Assembly (NCBI GenBank): GCA_947095535.1
Contig: OX352772.1
Coordinates: 189,163,923-189,227,922, forward strand
Direction of reading: 5' to 3'
Source: Poecilobothrus nobilitatus
Lineage: Eukaryota; Arthropoda; Insecta; Diptera; Dolichopodidae
Length of the DNA: 64,000 bases
The notes beneath the pieces are model-generated. The model did no database searches, had not been told where the DNA came from, and was given only the letters and a program-made list of their open reading frames with translations. How positions within the stretch are numbered: position 1 is the stretch's first letter; each line of letters starts with the position of its first letter. Below, one piece after another: positions 43,832 to 53,997 of this stretch. Made by a program: the position numbers and the translations under genes.

Positions 43832-44629
43832 TTAAAGGTTTTTTGATTTTAAATATAGTCCTAATCCTTGTTTATATGGTTTTAAATGCAAAACATTTCC
43901 CCTTAAAGCAATAGATTCCATTAATTTATTATGACGTTCACTTTCTTTTAATTGTATTTTAGCATTTTTAGCTTCATTAACAGCTTTACTTATGCCAGCA
44001 GCACCACCTGCAAGTGCTCCAACAGCTGAAAGCCCTGCAAATATTGGAATCAATGGTATAATTCCACTAGTTTTAGGTACGGAAATAATACGAGGTATTT
44101 CTATTAATTTTCGATTTCGGTTTGATTTTCTACCAGCTTTTAAAGCAGTCTTGATTGCATCATTTTTTCTTTCAAACTTGTGTCCTTTAATCGCTGTTCT
44201 AGCCTCTTGAATAATATTTTTTAAAGATTTCTTTTGTTTTGTTTTCTTTATGCACCCCATTCCAAGTTTAACTTTTGTTTTCATGGCGTTTGTAACAAGA
44301 AATGCGTTCACCTTTTCATTAAATTTTGAATCAGTTGCTTTAGCTCTTTTCCAAGCTTTCTCAGCAAGAATTTTATCTGCAGTATGGCGGTGAACAATAT
44401 CTTTACTTTTAGAATATGCTATGTCATGTTCCCGACAAGCTTCATCTAATTCATTCACACCTTTATCACTACGAGCTAATCTTTTTTCTAATTTTGTTCC
44501 AGGCTCACAATAATTATACCCTGGTAAATGTGCTTCAAATGGTAATTTATTTATTAAAGTGTTTATAATACCACCTCCTCTTTTAACAGATTTTTTATTA
44601 CTGTTTTTATTCTTAATACATTTCATCAT
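43832..44629 (-). CDS. PLA2-like Polinton protein (parvovirus VP1-type domain), 265 aa
   Basis: Full open frame. Basic N-terminus with GGGI, then LPGYNYCEPGTKLEKR and LDEACREHDIAYS at residues about 35-73. This is the calcium-loop and CxxHD arrangement of the phospholipase A2 domain that parvoviruses carry for membrane passage and that several Polinton proteins also carry. The His-Asp pair (68-69) is present, but the loop has Glu at position 42 where the usual motif has Gly, so activity is doubtful. A long basic middle (110-175) and a Gly/Ala-rich hydrophobic segment (about 188-212) suggest membrane or capsid-interior association. It is divergent from the packaging ATPase. Confidence 0.82.
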   Translation of the reverse strand: MMKCIKNKNSNKKSVKRGGGIINTLINKLPFEAHLPGYNYCEPGTKLEKRLARSDKGVNELDEACREHDIAYSKSKDIVHRHTADKILAEKAWKRAKATDSKFNEKVNAFLVTNAMKTKVKLGMGCIKKTKQKKSLKNIIQEARTAIKGHKFERKNDAIKTALKAGRKSNRNRKLIEIPRIISVPKTSGIIPLIPIFAGLSAVGALAGGAAGISKAVNEAKNAKIQLKESERHNKLMESIALRGNVLHLKPYKQGLGLYLKSKNL

Positions 44630-44715
44630 TTTAAACCTTTTTAAATGAAAGATAAATTACTATTGATTAATTATATAAATATAACATCTTATTATATTTT
44701 AAAATAGTTTCCAAA
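44630..44715. promoter_or_regulatory. Bidirectional promoter region between PLA2-like and ATPase genes
   Basis: 86 bp, almost pure AT, between two divergent start codons (44629 and 44716). TATATAAATATAAC near 44670-44683 could serve as TATA for either side. Position-based inference. Confidence 0.4.
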
Positions 44716-45508
44716 ATGAGGTTTATCAAAATACATGATGGAATAAAAATTAAAAATTTTGATAAAAAATGTAATCATAATCAAAAAAAGAAAAGGCATG
44801 GAGAAATTTTACCTATTAATCGTGGGTCCATCTAATTGTGGTAAAACTAATGTTATGTTGAGTTTATTGCTGGACCCTAACGGTCTTAGATTTCAAAATA
44901 TATATATATATTCCAAATCATTACAACAACCGAAATATGATTATTTGAGAAAAGTATTAAAACCTATTAAAGGTATGACATACAATGAGTTTTCAAATAA
45001 TTCTGATGTTATCAAACCTTCTGAATCACAACCAAATTCAATCTTCATATTTGATGATATTGCTTGTGATAAACAAGATAATGTGAGAGAATATTTTTGC
45101 ATGGGACGACATAAAGATGGGGATAGTTTTTATTTATGTCAAACTTATACTCGAATTCCTAAACACTTAATAAGGGATAATGCTAATTTTATAATTGTAT
45201 TCAAACAAGATGACTTAAATTTAAGACATATTTATAACGATCATATTAATGCTGATATGTCATTTAATCAATTCAAAGATTTATGTTCATACTGTTGGGA
45301 AAATGAATACGGATTTTTGGTTATTGATAAAGATAATCATATAAATAAGGGACGATATAAAAAAAATTTTGAAAAACTTCTTAAACTACAAATTACCATG
45401 TGGTTACTTCAAAAGAATTTAATATATGATAAATCATCAACAAGAATAACAACTACATCAACAACAACAACAACAACAACAACAATAGGGAGATCAGTAA
45501 TACATTAA
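44716..45508 (+). pseudogene. FtsK/HerA-type genome packaging ATPase (A32-like), N-terminal frameshift
   Basis: The long frame (249 codons, listed ATG 44759) has Walker A GPSNCGKT and Walker B IFIFDD, plus CQTYTRIPKHLIRDNANFII, the layout of A32-like packaging ATPases that drive DNA into the capsid. The natural N-terminus starts at ATG 44716 in another frame (MRFIKIHDGIKIKNFDKKC) and joins the long frame near 44810, just before Walker A. So the gene carries a frameshift of 1-2 bases there. The C-terminus ends in a Thr run from (ACA)n near 45450-45485, probably replacing some original residues. ATPase motifs are intact. Two further Polinton genes follow on the same strand. Confidence 0.88.
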
Positions 45509-45539
45509 TATTTTTATATATAAAACCTATTTAATAGCT

Positions 45540-46489
45540 ATGAACGAGATTGTTCTAAAAGATTTGATTAAAGTTAGAAAAATTTAAGAAGAATATTCAA
45601 AGAAATAAAAACTGGTCGAAAAGAAGAAGAAGAAACTTTGAACAAGATATTTAAACCTCTTGTGCAACCTATTAAGGAATTAACTAATGTTGTGAAATAT
45701 GAAGCGCCATTAATTTTATAAACCCAGTTCAAAAAAGAAAAACAAGAATCTAATAAACAAATATCCCAACAAAATGACACAGTCCCAACCCAAGAGAACT
45801 CAATTTTTGAAAGTTTTATAACATCAACACCTCACAATACTGACAAATATGTTGATTTAGAAAGTAATAATTTAAATGACACCTTAATTTCATCACCATT
45901 AAGTTCATATAAATATAATAAATCACAGCTTGATAGAAGTTATGGCCCTTATCTTGACAGTACTACGAATATAAGAAAATTGGGGAATTTAAACTTCAGT
46001 ATTGATGAAAGTAATAATAATTTTATAATTGGTGATGAAGCATTTAGAGGAACCTAAGGTTTACATGACCTTATATTTAAACAGAAACCTGAGAATTATA
46101 CTGAAAATGATTTGAAGCAGTATAAAAAAATTTTGGAGAAAATTAATGCACATAGGATAAATTATGACTCATTAGGTCGAATTAAAGGAAATAAAGGTTT
46201 TAAATATAAAAATATTATAAGAACTATATATGAAAATGATTATAACACAAGAAGTAAAAAAACAGGAAATATTTATTCTGATGTCAAAAAGGATTTCACA
46301 ATAAAACCTCAAATATCTACTGTGGCATATTCAAAACAACCTATTCAATATACTTTTTGGGATGATCCAAATGAATTAGTCAATAGATTAAAAATTTTAA
46401 TTGCATCACAAATAGCTGGCAATAATAATCATCATAATGAAATCAATTCTATTATTGAAGAACTCAGAGAAGTTAATATAATTGAATAA
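45540..46489 (+). pseudogene. Polinton-conserved protein of unknown function, interrupted
   Basis: ATG 45540 starts a frame that shifts after about 13 codons (loss of one A near 45580). The main frame then runs to 46487-46489, broken only by TAA at 45719 and 46055. The N-terminal third is basic and coiled-coil-like (KEIKTGRKEEEETLNKIF); the middle is Ser/Asn-rich. The C-terminal half contains YKKILEKINAHR, KYKNIIRTIYEN and YTFWDDPNELVNRLKILIAS, a block I associate with a recurring unknown Polinton protein. Located between the ATPase and a fibre-like gene. Function unknown; a structural role is possible because it sits with virion genes. Confidence 0.7.
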
Positions 46490-46516
46490 CATTCTAAGGA
46501 ATTCAACATTAATAAA

Positions 46517-47201
46517 ATGACTATTGATAAGTTTGGGCATAGTGGCAGCTCCTCTTCTAAAAATTTCATTCATTGTTTTCCTAATACTATTTTAATATTA
46601 ACAACAGATGGAAATTTTGATGTTCAAAATAAAATTTTAACAAATTTTAAAAATCCAGAGCGGTCACAGGATGCTACAACAAAAATATATGTAGATGAAC
46701 AGATAGCATTATATATATATGGAGAGTCAAGAAAATATATTAAAAGAATACATAAATAAGTCATCTTCAGATTTAAAGAATAAATTGTTTGTATTAACAA
46801 ATGATGTTAAGGATTTTAACAAATACATTCAAGATGAAATCGCTAGGGTTGATAGCAAATTTTCTAAATTAATTGAAAAACGGAGAAAGAATTTAAATAT
46901 AATGTTAATTATCAATTAAAAGAATCTTTAAAATTCATTGAAAAACGATTAAATAATGTTGAAGCTTCAGCCAAAGTTCTCTCACAAGAAAAATTTCTCT
47001 TTAAATAATTTTCTTAATAAATATGAACATATTCTTTTAGAGGAGCATTATGAAGAATTAAAACAACATTTTCAATTTTTAAAACAATTCAAAGACGAAT
47101 TAGTATGTAATTCACTTAATGAATATCATTGGTGTATATGTCCACATACATCAGATCTAAATGATTCACTTCCTGATACTTGCCCATGCGTATCACCATG
47201 A
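46517..47201 (+). pseudogene. Polinton fibre/stalk-like coiled-coil protein, frameshifted
   Basis: Opens with MTIDKFGHSG, then LTTDGNFDVQNK and QDATTKIYVDEQIALY, a pattern shared with trimeric tail-fibre or spike-anchor modules (DGNxDxxNK...DAxTKxYVD). The frame shifts near 46720, and the following segment (DLKNKLFVLTNDVKDFNK) is predicted coiled coil by eye. Another frame (46956-47201) adds helical EHYEELKQHFQFL and a Cys-rich end (HWCICPHTSDLND, DTCPCV). Whether that last part belongs to the same protein is unsure. A vertex-fibre role is inference from the motif and coiled coil only. Confidence 0.55.
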
Positions 47202-47301
47202 TTAGAATTACTAAATTAATGAATTTATATAAAATAATTGTATAAAATAAATTATTTTTCTATAAAATAAAAAATGTTTGTATTATTATTTCATTATAAA
47301 A

Positions 47302-47565
47302 ATGGGTGAGGATGAGGCAATACTAAAACCCTTAAAAATTAATAAGAAAAAAGTTCACTTTAATTTAACACCTGAGATCTATATATTATACAAGTGGAAT
47401 ACAGCTTATAGATTAGCTAGAAAAAACAATTGGGAAATTAGAGCAGTTGATCGATATAGATTTAATCGAAGAATTCAAAATATTAATAAAATCATTTCTA
47501 AAATTTTAAATAAAAATCATCGTGAACGAATTTTAAATGATAGATTTTCTGATCTAAAAATATGA
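47302..47565 (+). CDS. Small basic Polinton protein preceding integrase, 87 aa
   Basis: The listed start is the internal ATG at 47302 (MGEDEAILKPLK), better placed than an upstream ATG at 47278 whose residues are hydrophobic and unlike the rest. Contains KKVHFNLTPEIYILYKWNTAYRLARK and many Arg/Lys. Its stop overlaps the integrase ATG (47562), implying co-expression. Similar small basic proteins precede integrase in other insect Polintons as I recall; function unknown. Confidence 0.6.
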   Translation: MGEDEAILKPLKINKKKVHFNLTPEIYILYKWNTAYRLARKNNWEIRAVDRYRFNRRIQNINKIISKILNKNHRERILNDRFSDLKI

Positions 47566-48482
47566 GTAAGAGAACAGTTGTTGAAGAGTTACATAAACCT
47601 GCACGAAGAAATTTCAAAAGACGTAGAGTTATTATTAAAGGTTATGATGATCTCTGGCAAGCTGACTTGGTTGAGATGGGTTCTTATGCTAAAGAAAATA
47701 ATGGTTTCAAATTTTTATTGACTGTAATCGATACCTTTTCAAAATATGCTTGGGCTATTCCTATAAAAAGTAAAACTTCAGAAAATACTATCAAAGCGAT
47801 GAAATCTATATTTATGAAATCTCAAAGGCATCCGAAAAATCTTCAAACTGATGACGGAAAAGAGTTTTTTAATAGTACATTTAAAAACTTAATGAATAAA
47901 TATCAAGTAAATCATTACTCAACATTTAGCTCATTAAAAGCTTCTATAGTGGAACGCTTCAATAGAACTTTGAAAGAAAATATATGGAAAGAGTTTAGTT
48001 TAAATGGAAATTATAAATGGTTAAATATAATCAGTAAACTACTACACCAATATAATAACACCAAGCATCGTACAATAGATAAACATCCTTCCGATGAAAA
48101 TAAAACAAATGCTAATGAGTTGTTGTCAACAGTTTATAATCACATTAAAATGGCACCAACATTAAAATTTAAGATTGGTGATTTTGTTCGAATAAGCAAG
48201 TTTAAACATATTTTTGAAAAAGGTTATACACCTAATTGGACAACGGAAATATTCAAGATAAGAAAAGTGCAGATTACAAATCCTGTAACATATTTATTGG
48301 AAGATTATCAGGGTCAACCTATTGAAGGAGGGTTTTATGAATATGAATTACTAAAATCAAAATATAAAGATATTTACTTAGTTGAAAAAATTCTTAAAAT
48401 TAAAGATAATAAAGTATTTGTAAAATGGTTAGGATTTCCATTAAGTCACAATTCATGGATAAATAAAAGAGATTTAATTTAA
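47562..48482 (+). CDS. Polinton retroviral-type integrase with chromodomain, 306 aa
   Basis: Catalyses insertion of the linear element into the genome. Core catalytic acidic residues: Asp35 in WQADLVEMG, Asp97 in LQTDDGKEF and Glu131 in IVERFNRTLKEN, matching a D,D,E integrase with about 33 residues between the last two. The C-terminal part has an SH3-like KFKIGDFVRI and a chromodomain (last 35 residues, YLVEKILKIK...VFVKWLGF...WINKRDLI) that could steer insertion to marked chromatin. The frame is open with all catalytic residues, so this may be the best-preserved gene of the element. The start overlaps the previous gene by 4 bp. Confidence 0.92.
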   Translation: MSKRTVVEELHKPARRNFKRRRVIIKGYDDLWQADLVEMGSYAKENNGFKFLLTVIDTFSKYAWAIPIKSKTSENTIKAMKSIFMKSQRHPKNLQTDDGKEFFNSTFKNLMNKYQVNHYSTFSSLKASIVERFNRTLKENIWKEFSLNGNYKWLNIISKLLHQYNNTKHRTIDKHPSDENKTNANELLSTVYNHIKMAPTLKFKIGDFVRISKFKHIFEKGYTPNWTTEIFKIRKVQITNPVTYLLEDYQGQPIEGGFYEYELLKSKYKDIYLVEKILKIKDNKVFVKWLGFPLSHNSWINKRDLI

Positions 48483-48526
48483 TTTGATGTTTTTTTATTT
48501 TGTATTTCTATAAAAAATTCACATAT

Positions 48527-49173
48527 TTAAGATATTTCCATATTATAGGTTTGTTTTATTTTACGTAAATCGATAAATGTGTTTTCATTAGATTCATATT
48601 CAGTATTATATATGGTATAACTTTCCAATTCTCCGTTGCTTAGTATTCGATTAGTAGCAATCTCCATGTACTCAAAACATTCAATTTTCAATGTACGTTT
48701 TTTAAATACTGCATTATATGTACATCGAATCTTCATTTCTTTATTATCATCATATTCCAATCGAAAGTGTCTATAAAAAATGTTTTCGCTTTCTATTATA
48801 CCACCAATAACTTTTTCTTTTAATATTAAATCCTGTTTAAATGCTTCAACTGCTTCTGATGCAGTAACATTTGATGAGTTGAATCAATTTGATCGTTAAT
48901 ATTTAGCTCTTTAGTTACTCCATCAGCTTTTGGAATGGTTGTTCTTGTTGTTGTAATCTCTGTTGTTGTTGTTGTTGTTAGTGATCCAGATGTCACAGTA
49001 TGCTTAAGTAATTTTACTGACAAATTAACAATAATACTTTCATTGGTTGGAAGTAACATACTGAAATTTGTGCTTCCATAAGCTGATTCATCTAATTTTA
49101 TACCAGGAATGGGAGTTGAATAGATGCCACTACATAATAAACTTAATGTTATAATTAACAATGACATCATCAT
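48527..49173 (-). pseudogene. Secreted Thr-rich accessory protein in the Polinton, frameshifted
   Basis: ATG 49173 begins a strong signal peptide (MMMSLLIITLSLLCSGIYS, cleavage near STP). A short mature N-terminus follows, then a Thr run (TTTTTTEITTTRTT, from ACA/ACG repeats). The frame changes near 48880; the next frame encodes ASEAVEAFKQDLILKEKVIGG and RHFRLEYDD and then continues to 48527 (FKKRTLKIECFEYMEI). The combined length would be about 210 residues. No family recognised. Not part of the usual Polinton set; it lies next to another accessory gene near the right TIR. Could be a captured secreted or surface protein. Confidence 0.5.
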
Positions 49174-49226
49174 TTTATAGTAATAAATAGAGAGTGTACA
49201 CTGTGAAAACTAAGTATCAAATGATT

Positions 49227-50009
49227 TTATGATCGTTGTTCAATTTCTTTTATATACTGATTATGATTTTTTTTAAATTCTTCTCTAGTATGTGCAATTT
49301 TTATTTTCTCTATTAATTTGAAAAGAAACAAAAGGGTACTTATGTAATCATCTTTCTCCTTACCATAAGAAGAATATTCTATATAATCAAAATTTTTTTA
49401 ATTAAATTTTTTAATTAAATAACCACGTTGATTTTTCTCATCACTATAATAACTCTCTATAGAAGTAAGGAAGGTTATGGCACTTTCAAATCTTTCCCGC
49501 AATAAAGATGTAGTATCTTCTTCATTTGTATTGTGATCTACTGATAAAATACCAGCTAAAGAACTAATGGATGATCTTGGTGTGATATTATTATCATTTT
49601 CATCATATAATACATCTTTTATATATTTGTTAACCGTTTCCCAATCGTCGTCAGGTTCAGCAAAAGGACAATCAGATGAAAAATTATTAGGAATTTTCTT
49701 TGGATTATTAGATCTAACTACACCACAAATACTTATATCTCCACCATAAACCTCTATTTTTAAATTCTGCCAATCAAAAGGCCCCATAATCAGATTATTT
49801 AGTGAAAATGGTGTACTATTTCCTATTTTGCATAAGGTAACGCGTTCTCCTTTATCTGGAGTAATATATATTTCTAGAAAATCATGGAATATCTTGTAAT
49901 GCATCATTTTTATATTTTTCCATTTATGTGAACAAATACAATATTTATAACCATGCTTAATAGTCTCAACCCAAAACATTATATATCTATGTATAAACAC
50001 AACAGTCAC
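49227..50009 (-). pseudogene. Accessory Polinton protein, about 260 aa, with one internal TAA
   Basis: One frame from ATG 50009 to TAA 49227-49229 (260 codons) broken only by TAA at 49398-49400. The first half has aromatic and Cys-rich segments (KYCICSHKW, WQNLKIEVYGGDISICGVV). The second half is acidic and Ser-rich (PDDDWETVNKYIKDVLYDENDN), with helical LLRERFESAITFLTSIESYY and a basic helical tail after the stop (KIKIAHTREEFKKN). No membrane helix, no recognised fold. It lies upstream of the secreted gene on the same strand with 53 bp between, so the two may be one transcription unit. Confidence 0.5.
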
Positions 50010-50641
50010 AACCTAATGTCTTATTAATTAATTAATTCAATTGTATTATCTTTTATTAAAAAAATATTCATGAAATATTGACTTTAACTTATTTTAACAT
50101 TCATTTAATCGCACATTAAATTGTTTTTGTACTTCATTTTCTTAAAACCACAACATTTTTTCATTCAAAAAATTAAATTTTATTTTTTTTTTCTATATAC
50201 GATATAATTTTTATTTTTTTATTATACTTGTAACCGCAACTTTTTATTTAAAACTTAAATTTTCTTATCTCAAACACACATAAATTTCTTAAATCTTTAC
50301 TCCTGTAAACTATAGGATAAGAATTAAATTTTTTATTTATTTTTTTATACTCTAATTTTTATGTCTTATTAATAACACCCAATTAATTCAAATTTAATTC
50401 AAGATTATTGAAGATAAAAGTTTGTGGTTAATGTTTATTATTGATATTTGAAAACAGGTGTTGAGTCAGAGAAATTTTAATTTATATTATTGTATATAGA
50501 AAGAAGTTTGTGGTTAATATTTTATTATCGAAATTTAAAATGAAATAAAAATCATTTCTGACAACTATACGCTTATTATTAAAATATAAATAAACAAATA
50601 ATTTACAACTATAGGCCTATCAAACAAAAAAAAATTTCAGC
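50010..50641. other. Polinton subterminal AT-rich region
   Basis: Between the last gene and the right TIR, AT-rich with T-runs; no ORF. AAGTTTGTGGTTAAT occurs twice (about 50416 and 50503), a spaced direct repeat that might act in replication or transcription. Confidence 0.4.
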
Positions 50642-50832
50642 ATCCTACAACTTTGTACTTGTTTTCAGCAACAAGCCTGATGCCTGCTCGGGCACCTGCT
50701 ATCAATAACTTCGGCAAATACCTACATCGTACTGTGTTTTTGATTCTATAAATTCTATGGTATAACACCCTTCCAAACCAAAATTGAATTCCATAATACC
50801 ACTGACTGTGCTGGAATCGGCATAGCTATACT
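50642..50832 (-). repeat. Polinton right TIR (about 191 bp)
   Basis: Complement of the left TIR from AGTATAGC inward to a CTTTGTACTTG region; single copy of the 36-bp motif. Confidence 0.9.
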
Positions 50833-52514
50833 ACTGTTTTATTATATAGTCAATATGACTGCTCCAGTTTAATTTACTATCTGTTAGTAAACCAAGATAA
50901 TTGAATTCTTTAACAATTTCAATTCTCTCGTTTCTGTAAGGCAAGCTATTAATATTATCCCACATTTTATTTTCAAAAAACATTATTTTGGTTTTCTTAA
51001 TATTTAGTTTTAACTGATTTTTAGTTAACCATTCTTTGATCACATCAAGGTCACTTTGAATAGACAAAATAATACTTTGTTCACTCTCATTAGAATATTT
51101 TAGTACTGCATCATCTGCATATAATTGGAGGATTCCTTTTAGATTTAAACGAGATAAATCATCTATATATATCTTGAAAAGATCCGTTCCGAGTACGTAA
51201 CCCTTAGGAACCCCTTTGTACACAACCTTTTCAAAACTATAATTATTATTAATGCGTACCATCTGTTTTCGATTTTGCAAATAGGATTCAAAGAATTTCA
51301 CTTGGTGATAATCAAAATCAAAGTTAGATAATTTAAGTAATAAAATTTTATGATCGACGCAGTCAAATGCCTTTTGTAAATCTATAAACACACAACCAAC
51401 GTATTTTTGTTGTCTATATTTTTTGAAATGAAGTCGGTCAGACTTAAGCATGCTGCAACGGTATTTGAATTCCTTTCAAATCCATACTGTTCATCATTTA
51501 AAATATTATTATTACTCATGAAAAATTTAAGTCTATTTTTTATGATAGTTTCAAAAACTTTTGTAAAAACCGAAAGAACAGATATGGATTTGATTGGAAT
51601 TGGAACAATCTGTATTATTGCCACTTTAAAAATGGGTACTACTATAGCAGTTTTAACACTGTCAGGAAAAATGTATGTTTGGAAGGACTTGTTAATAAAT
51701 TTTACTAAAACTTGGATTAATTGATCAGAGTAATGTTTAAGAAATTTTGCCGAAATATTATCGTAACCTGTAGCTGCTTTTAGATTTAAAAATTTTATCG
51801 CTGAACTAACTTCTTCTCTATTAGTAGGATTTAGTTGAAAATGAGAATAGATATTTCGTCTAATTTGATTTAAGTAGATTTCATCAATGTTGTTATCTGA
51901 AATTTTTAAATTTTTTGTTACATTAATAATATAATTGTTAAGACATTTACTAATTTCCTCCTCCTTTTCAATTATTCTATCGTTATCACACAGAGCATTT
52001 ATTATAGTTTTAGACTCATAGGAAGCTGTATTAAATATTATGCTTTTGTACAGATTCCATAATTTCCTAGAGTCACTGGGATGCTGCGCTATCCTATCAG
52101 AATAAAGATTTTTTTTAGCTTCCCTTGTTAGTTTTTTTACCTTATCTCTATATTGAATATATAAATTCTTAATGTGCGCATCATGTGGATATTTCTTTTT
52201 GTATTTGTAAAATGAGTAAAATTTGTAATTGTAAAATTGTAATATTGTAATTTGTATTGTGCAATATTTGTAAAATTTGTAAAATATTTCTTTATTTTTA
52301 TTACTTGTAAGATCTCACTTGTAACCCACTCATTTTTCTTCTTACAATTTTTTATTTCAATATGTTTAGTATTCTGATTTATTAATGCGCTAATTTTGCC
52401 CGTGATCTCACCAAAATCATTGTAGGAGTCAATGTTTATACGGGTTCGTACGGGTATCTTAGAGTTGACAAAGGCAACTGTATTCTTTTTCGTTTTTAAA
52501 TGAAATTTCAAAAT
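50833..52514 (-). pseudogene. LINE ORF2, linker and reverse transcriptase (right of the Polinton), broken
   Basis: Continues from the LINE tail at 35678-36221. In order on the minus strand: a linker region between endonuclease and RT (KKNTVAFVNSKIPV, ITGKISALINQNTKHIEI, REAKKNLYSDRIAQHP), then RT fingers (IKSISVLSVFTKVFETIIKN), GCVFIDLQKAFDCVDH, KGVPKGYVLGTDLFKIYIDD and the catalytic YADD (LQLYADDAVLKY), then LKLNIKKTKIMFF. Frames change at least near 51400-51450, 51625-52136 and 52200-52300, where repetitive TTTGTAAAATTTGTAA-type sequence is inserted relative to the copy at 62767-63189. Jockey/CR1-like clade, not determined further. The endonuclease domain is absent. Confidence 0.85.
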
Positions 52515-53345
52515 TGGATACTTTTGTATGCGAAGTTTTCAAAATTAATTATCCATATGTAAATGTGAAAATTTGATTTTTTTGAATGAAATTGGTATAT
52601 ATGTGTGAGCATACTGTAAGTATTAATAGTTGGATTCAAAATCAGAGCGCTTTTCTGAAATATTTATATCCATATAATACGTAAGTCTATGTGAGATTTT
52701 GAAATTTCGGCATTTTGATTTTCGAAATTTTGTAATTTCGAGCTTTAAATTTTCTGGATTTTGGTTTTTAGGATTTTGATTTTTCGAGATTTTGTTTTCG
52801 GGATTTTGATTGCGGAATTTTTTATTTTCAGGGTAATGTACCAACCCTATAAATTTTCAATTTTTTTTATTCTTTTTTTCAGTTATGTGCAGCATTAGTT
52901 TTTGCTAGGAAAAATAAAGAAGATTGTTGCAAACGTTTACGGCTTTTATATAATAGATAAGAGAGGAAAAAAATATGAATTTAAACAACAAAAATTTAGA
53001 AAGTTTAAGTTTAAATTTTAAAAAAGTTTAGTGAATTAAATTACTACGTTTTTTTGTAAATTTTTTTATAGATTTATAAAACAAAAATTAATGGAATAAA
53101 ATAAAACAAATAGTTTTTGTCAAAAAATTAAAGAAATAATCATTATTATTAAAATATGTAACTATTTTAAAATTTGAATATAAGTTTATTCTGCATATTA
53201 TCTAGTATATCATATTATATATATTGGAATGTGTTTAATTTATAAAAATAGTATAATGAATGAACAAGAAAAATTTATAATATTTTAGTAAAAGATTTTA
53301 ATAAAACTTGATATAATACATATTCTAATATTTGATGAAATATAT
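52515..53345. repeat. Repeat block shared with 63190-64000
   Basis: No gene. Includes degenerate TTTTGATTTTCGGGA-type short repeats (52700-52820) that create a chance basic/Asn-rich frame on the minus strand. Nearly identical to the end of the window, so this is one half of a segmental duplication that includes the LINE fragment. Confidence 0.8.
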
Positions 53346-53540
53346 TCAGATAATATGGTTTTTGGCAGTTTAACACACAAATCCTTGTTTAGTAAGACTT
53401 TAATGACGGGCTTTTTACCTAGTTGAAATAATAAAATGAACGAAACGAATAATAAATTTTTAAATTAAAATAATTGACAAATTTTTAGGAACAAAAAGTA
53501 AATTATTATTTCAGAAGAGTTAATTAAAAGTTAAAAGTTA
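53346..53540. other. AT-rich spacer
   Basis: No feature seen between the two duplicated blocks. Confidence 0.35.
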
Positions 53541-53997
53541 ACGACGGGTACAAATTTTTAGTATGAAAACAATTCCTACCTTATACATAATTGTATGCAG
53601 TCGGTAAAAGCTTAAGAAAATGAAATAAACACCCCTATTCTAAATTCCATCGTAAAGCTAAGTCGTAGAGAATCTACGAAAAAGCGATTCTCAATTCCTA
53701 AATGAAAAATTTTTCTAAGTTTCGTAACATGGCAATTTTCAATTCCAGCGTAATGTAAAATAAATGTCAAAAGTCTACGGTACAAATATTCATTCGTAGT
53801 AGTGCCATTGTTAATCCTTTGCTTGGTTTTGTTTGAAATTTTAATTAAACTTGTTTATAATTTTAAAATTTTTGTAAAATATAATTAAAAATAGAAAAGA
53901 AAATGTAAGTATTGTGTTTTATTTTTATTTAAAAATTATTGAATGTATGAATTTGATTCTAATATATGAATTTGGATTTTAATAAATTAATTTTGAA

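Larger units (their letters stand above)
36222..50832. mobile_element. Polinton/Maverick element, 14.6 kb, inserted in a LINE
   Basis: Bounded by inverted repeats starting AGTATAGCTATGCCGATTCC and ending with its complement. The AG...CT termini are as known for Polintons. Gene content: PolB (duplicated and broken), MCP, minor capsid, protease, PLA2-like protein, packaging ATPase, integrase and several family-typical unknowns. The left Polinton at 1-2485 is a separate element. No clear 6-bp TSD at the LINE junctions. Confidence 0.92.

Noticed and set aside
36440..50009. Genetic code with TAA as a sense codon
   Set aside because: Intact genes here (integrase, ORF 38667) terminate normally at TAA, and frameshifts occur beside the internal TAA codons; decay in AT-rich DNA is sufficient.
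52623..52844. Asn/Lys-rich minus-strand frame (repeated at 63301-63522)
   Set aside because: Encoded by a degenerate short repeat (TTTTGATTTTCGGGA-like); no domain or conservation beyond the duplicated block.
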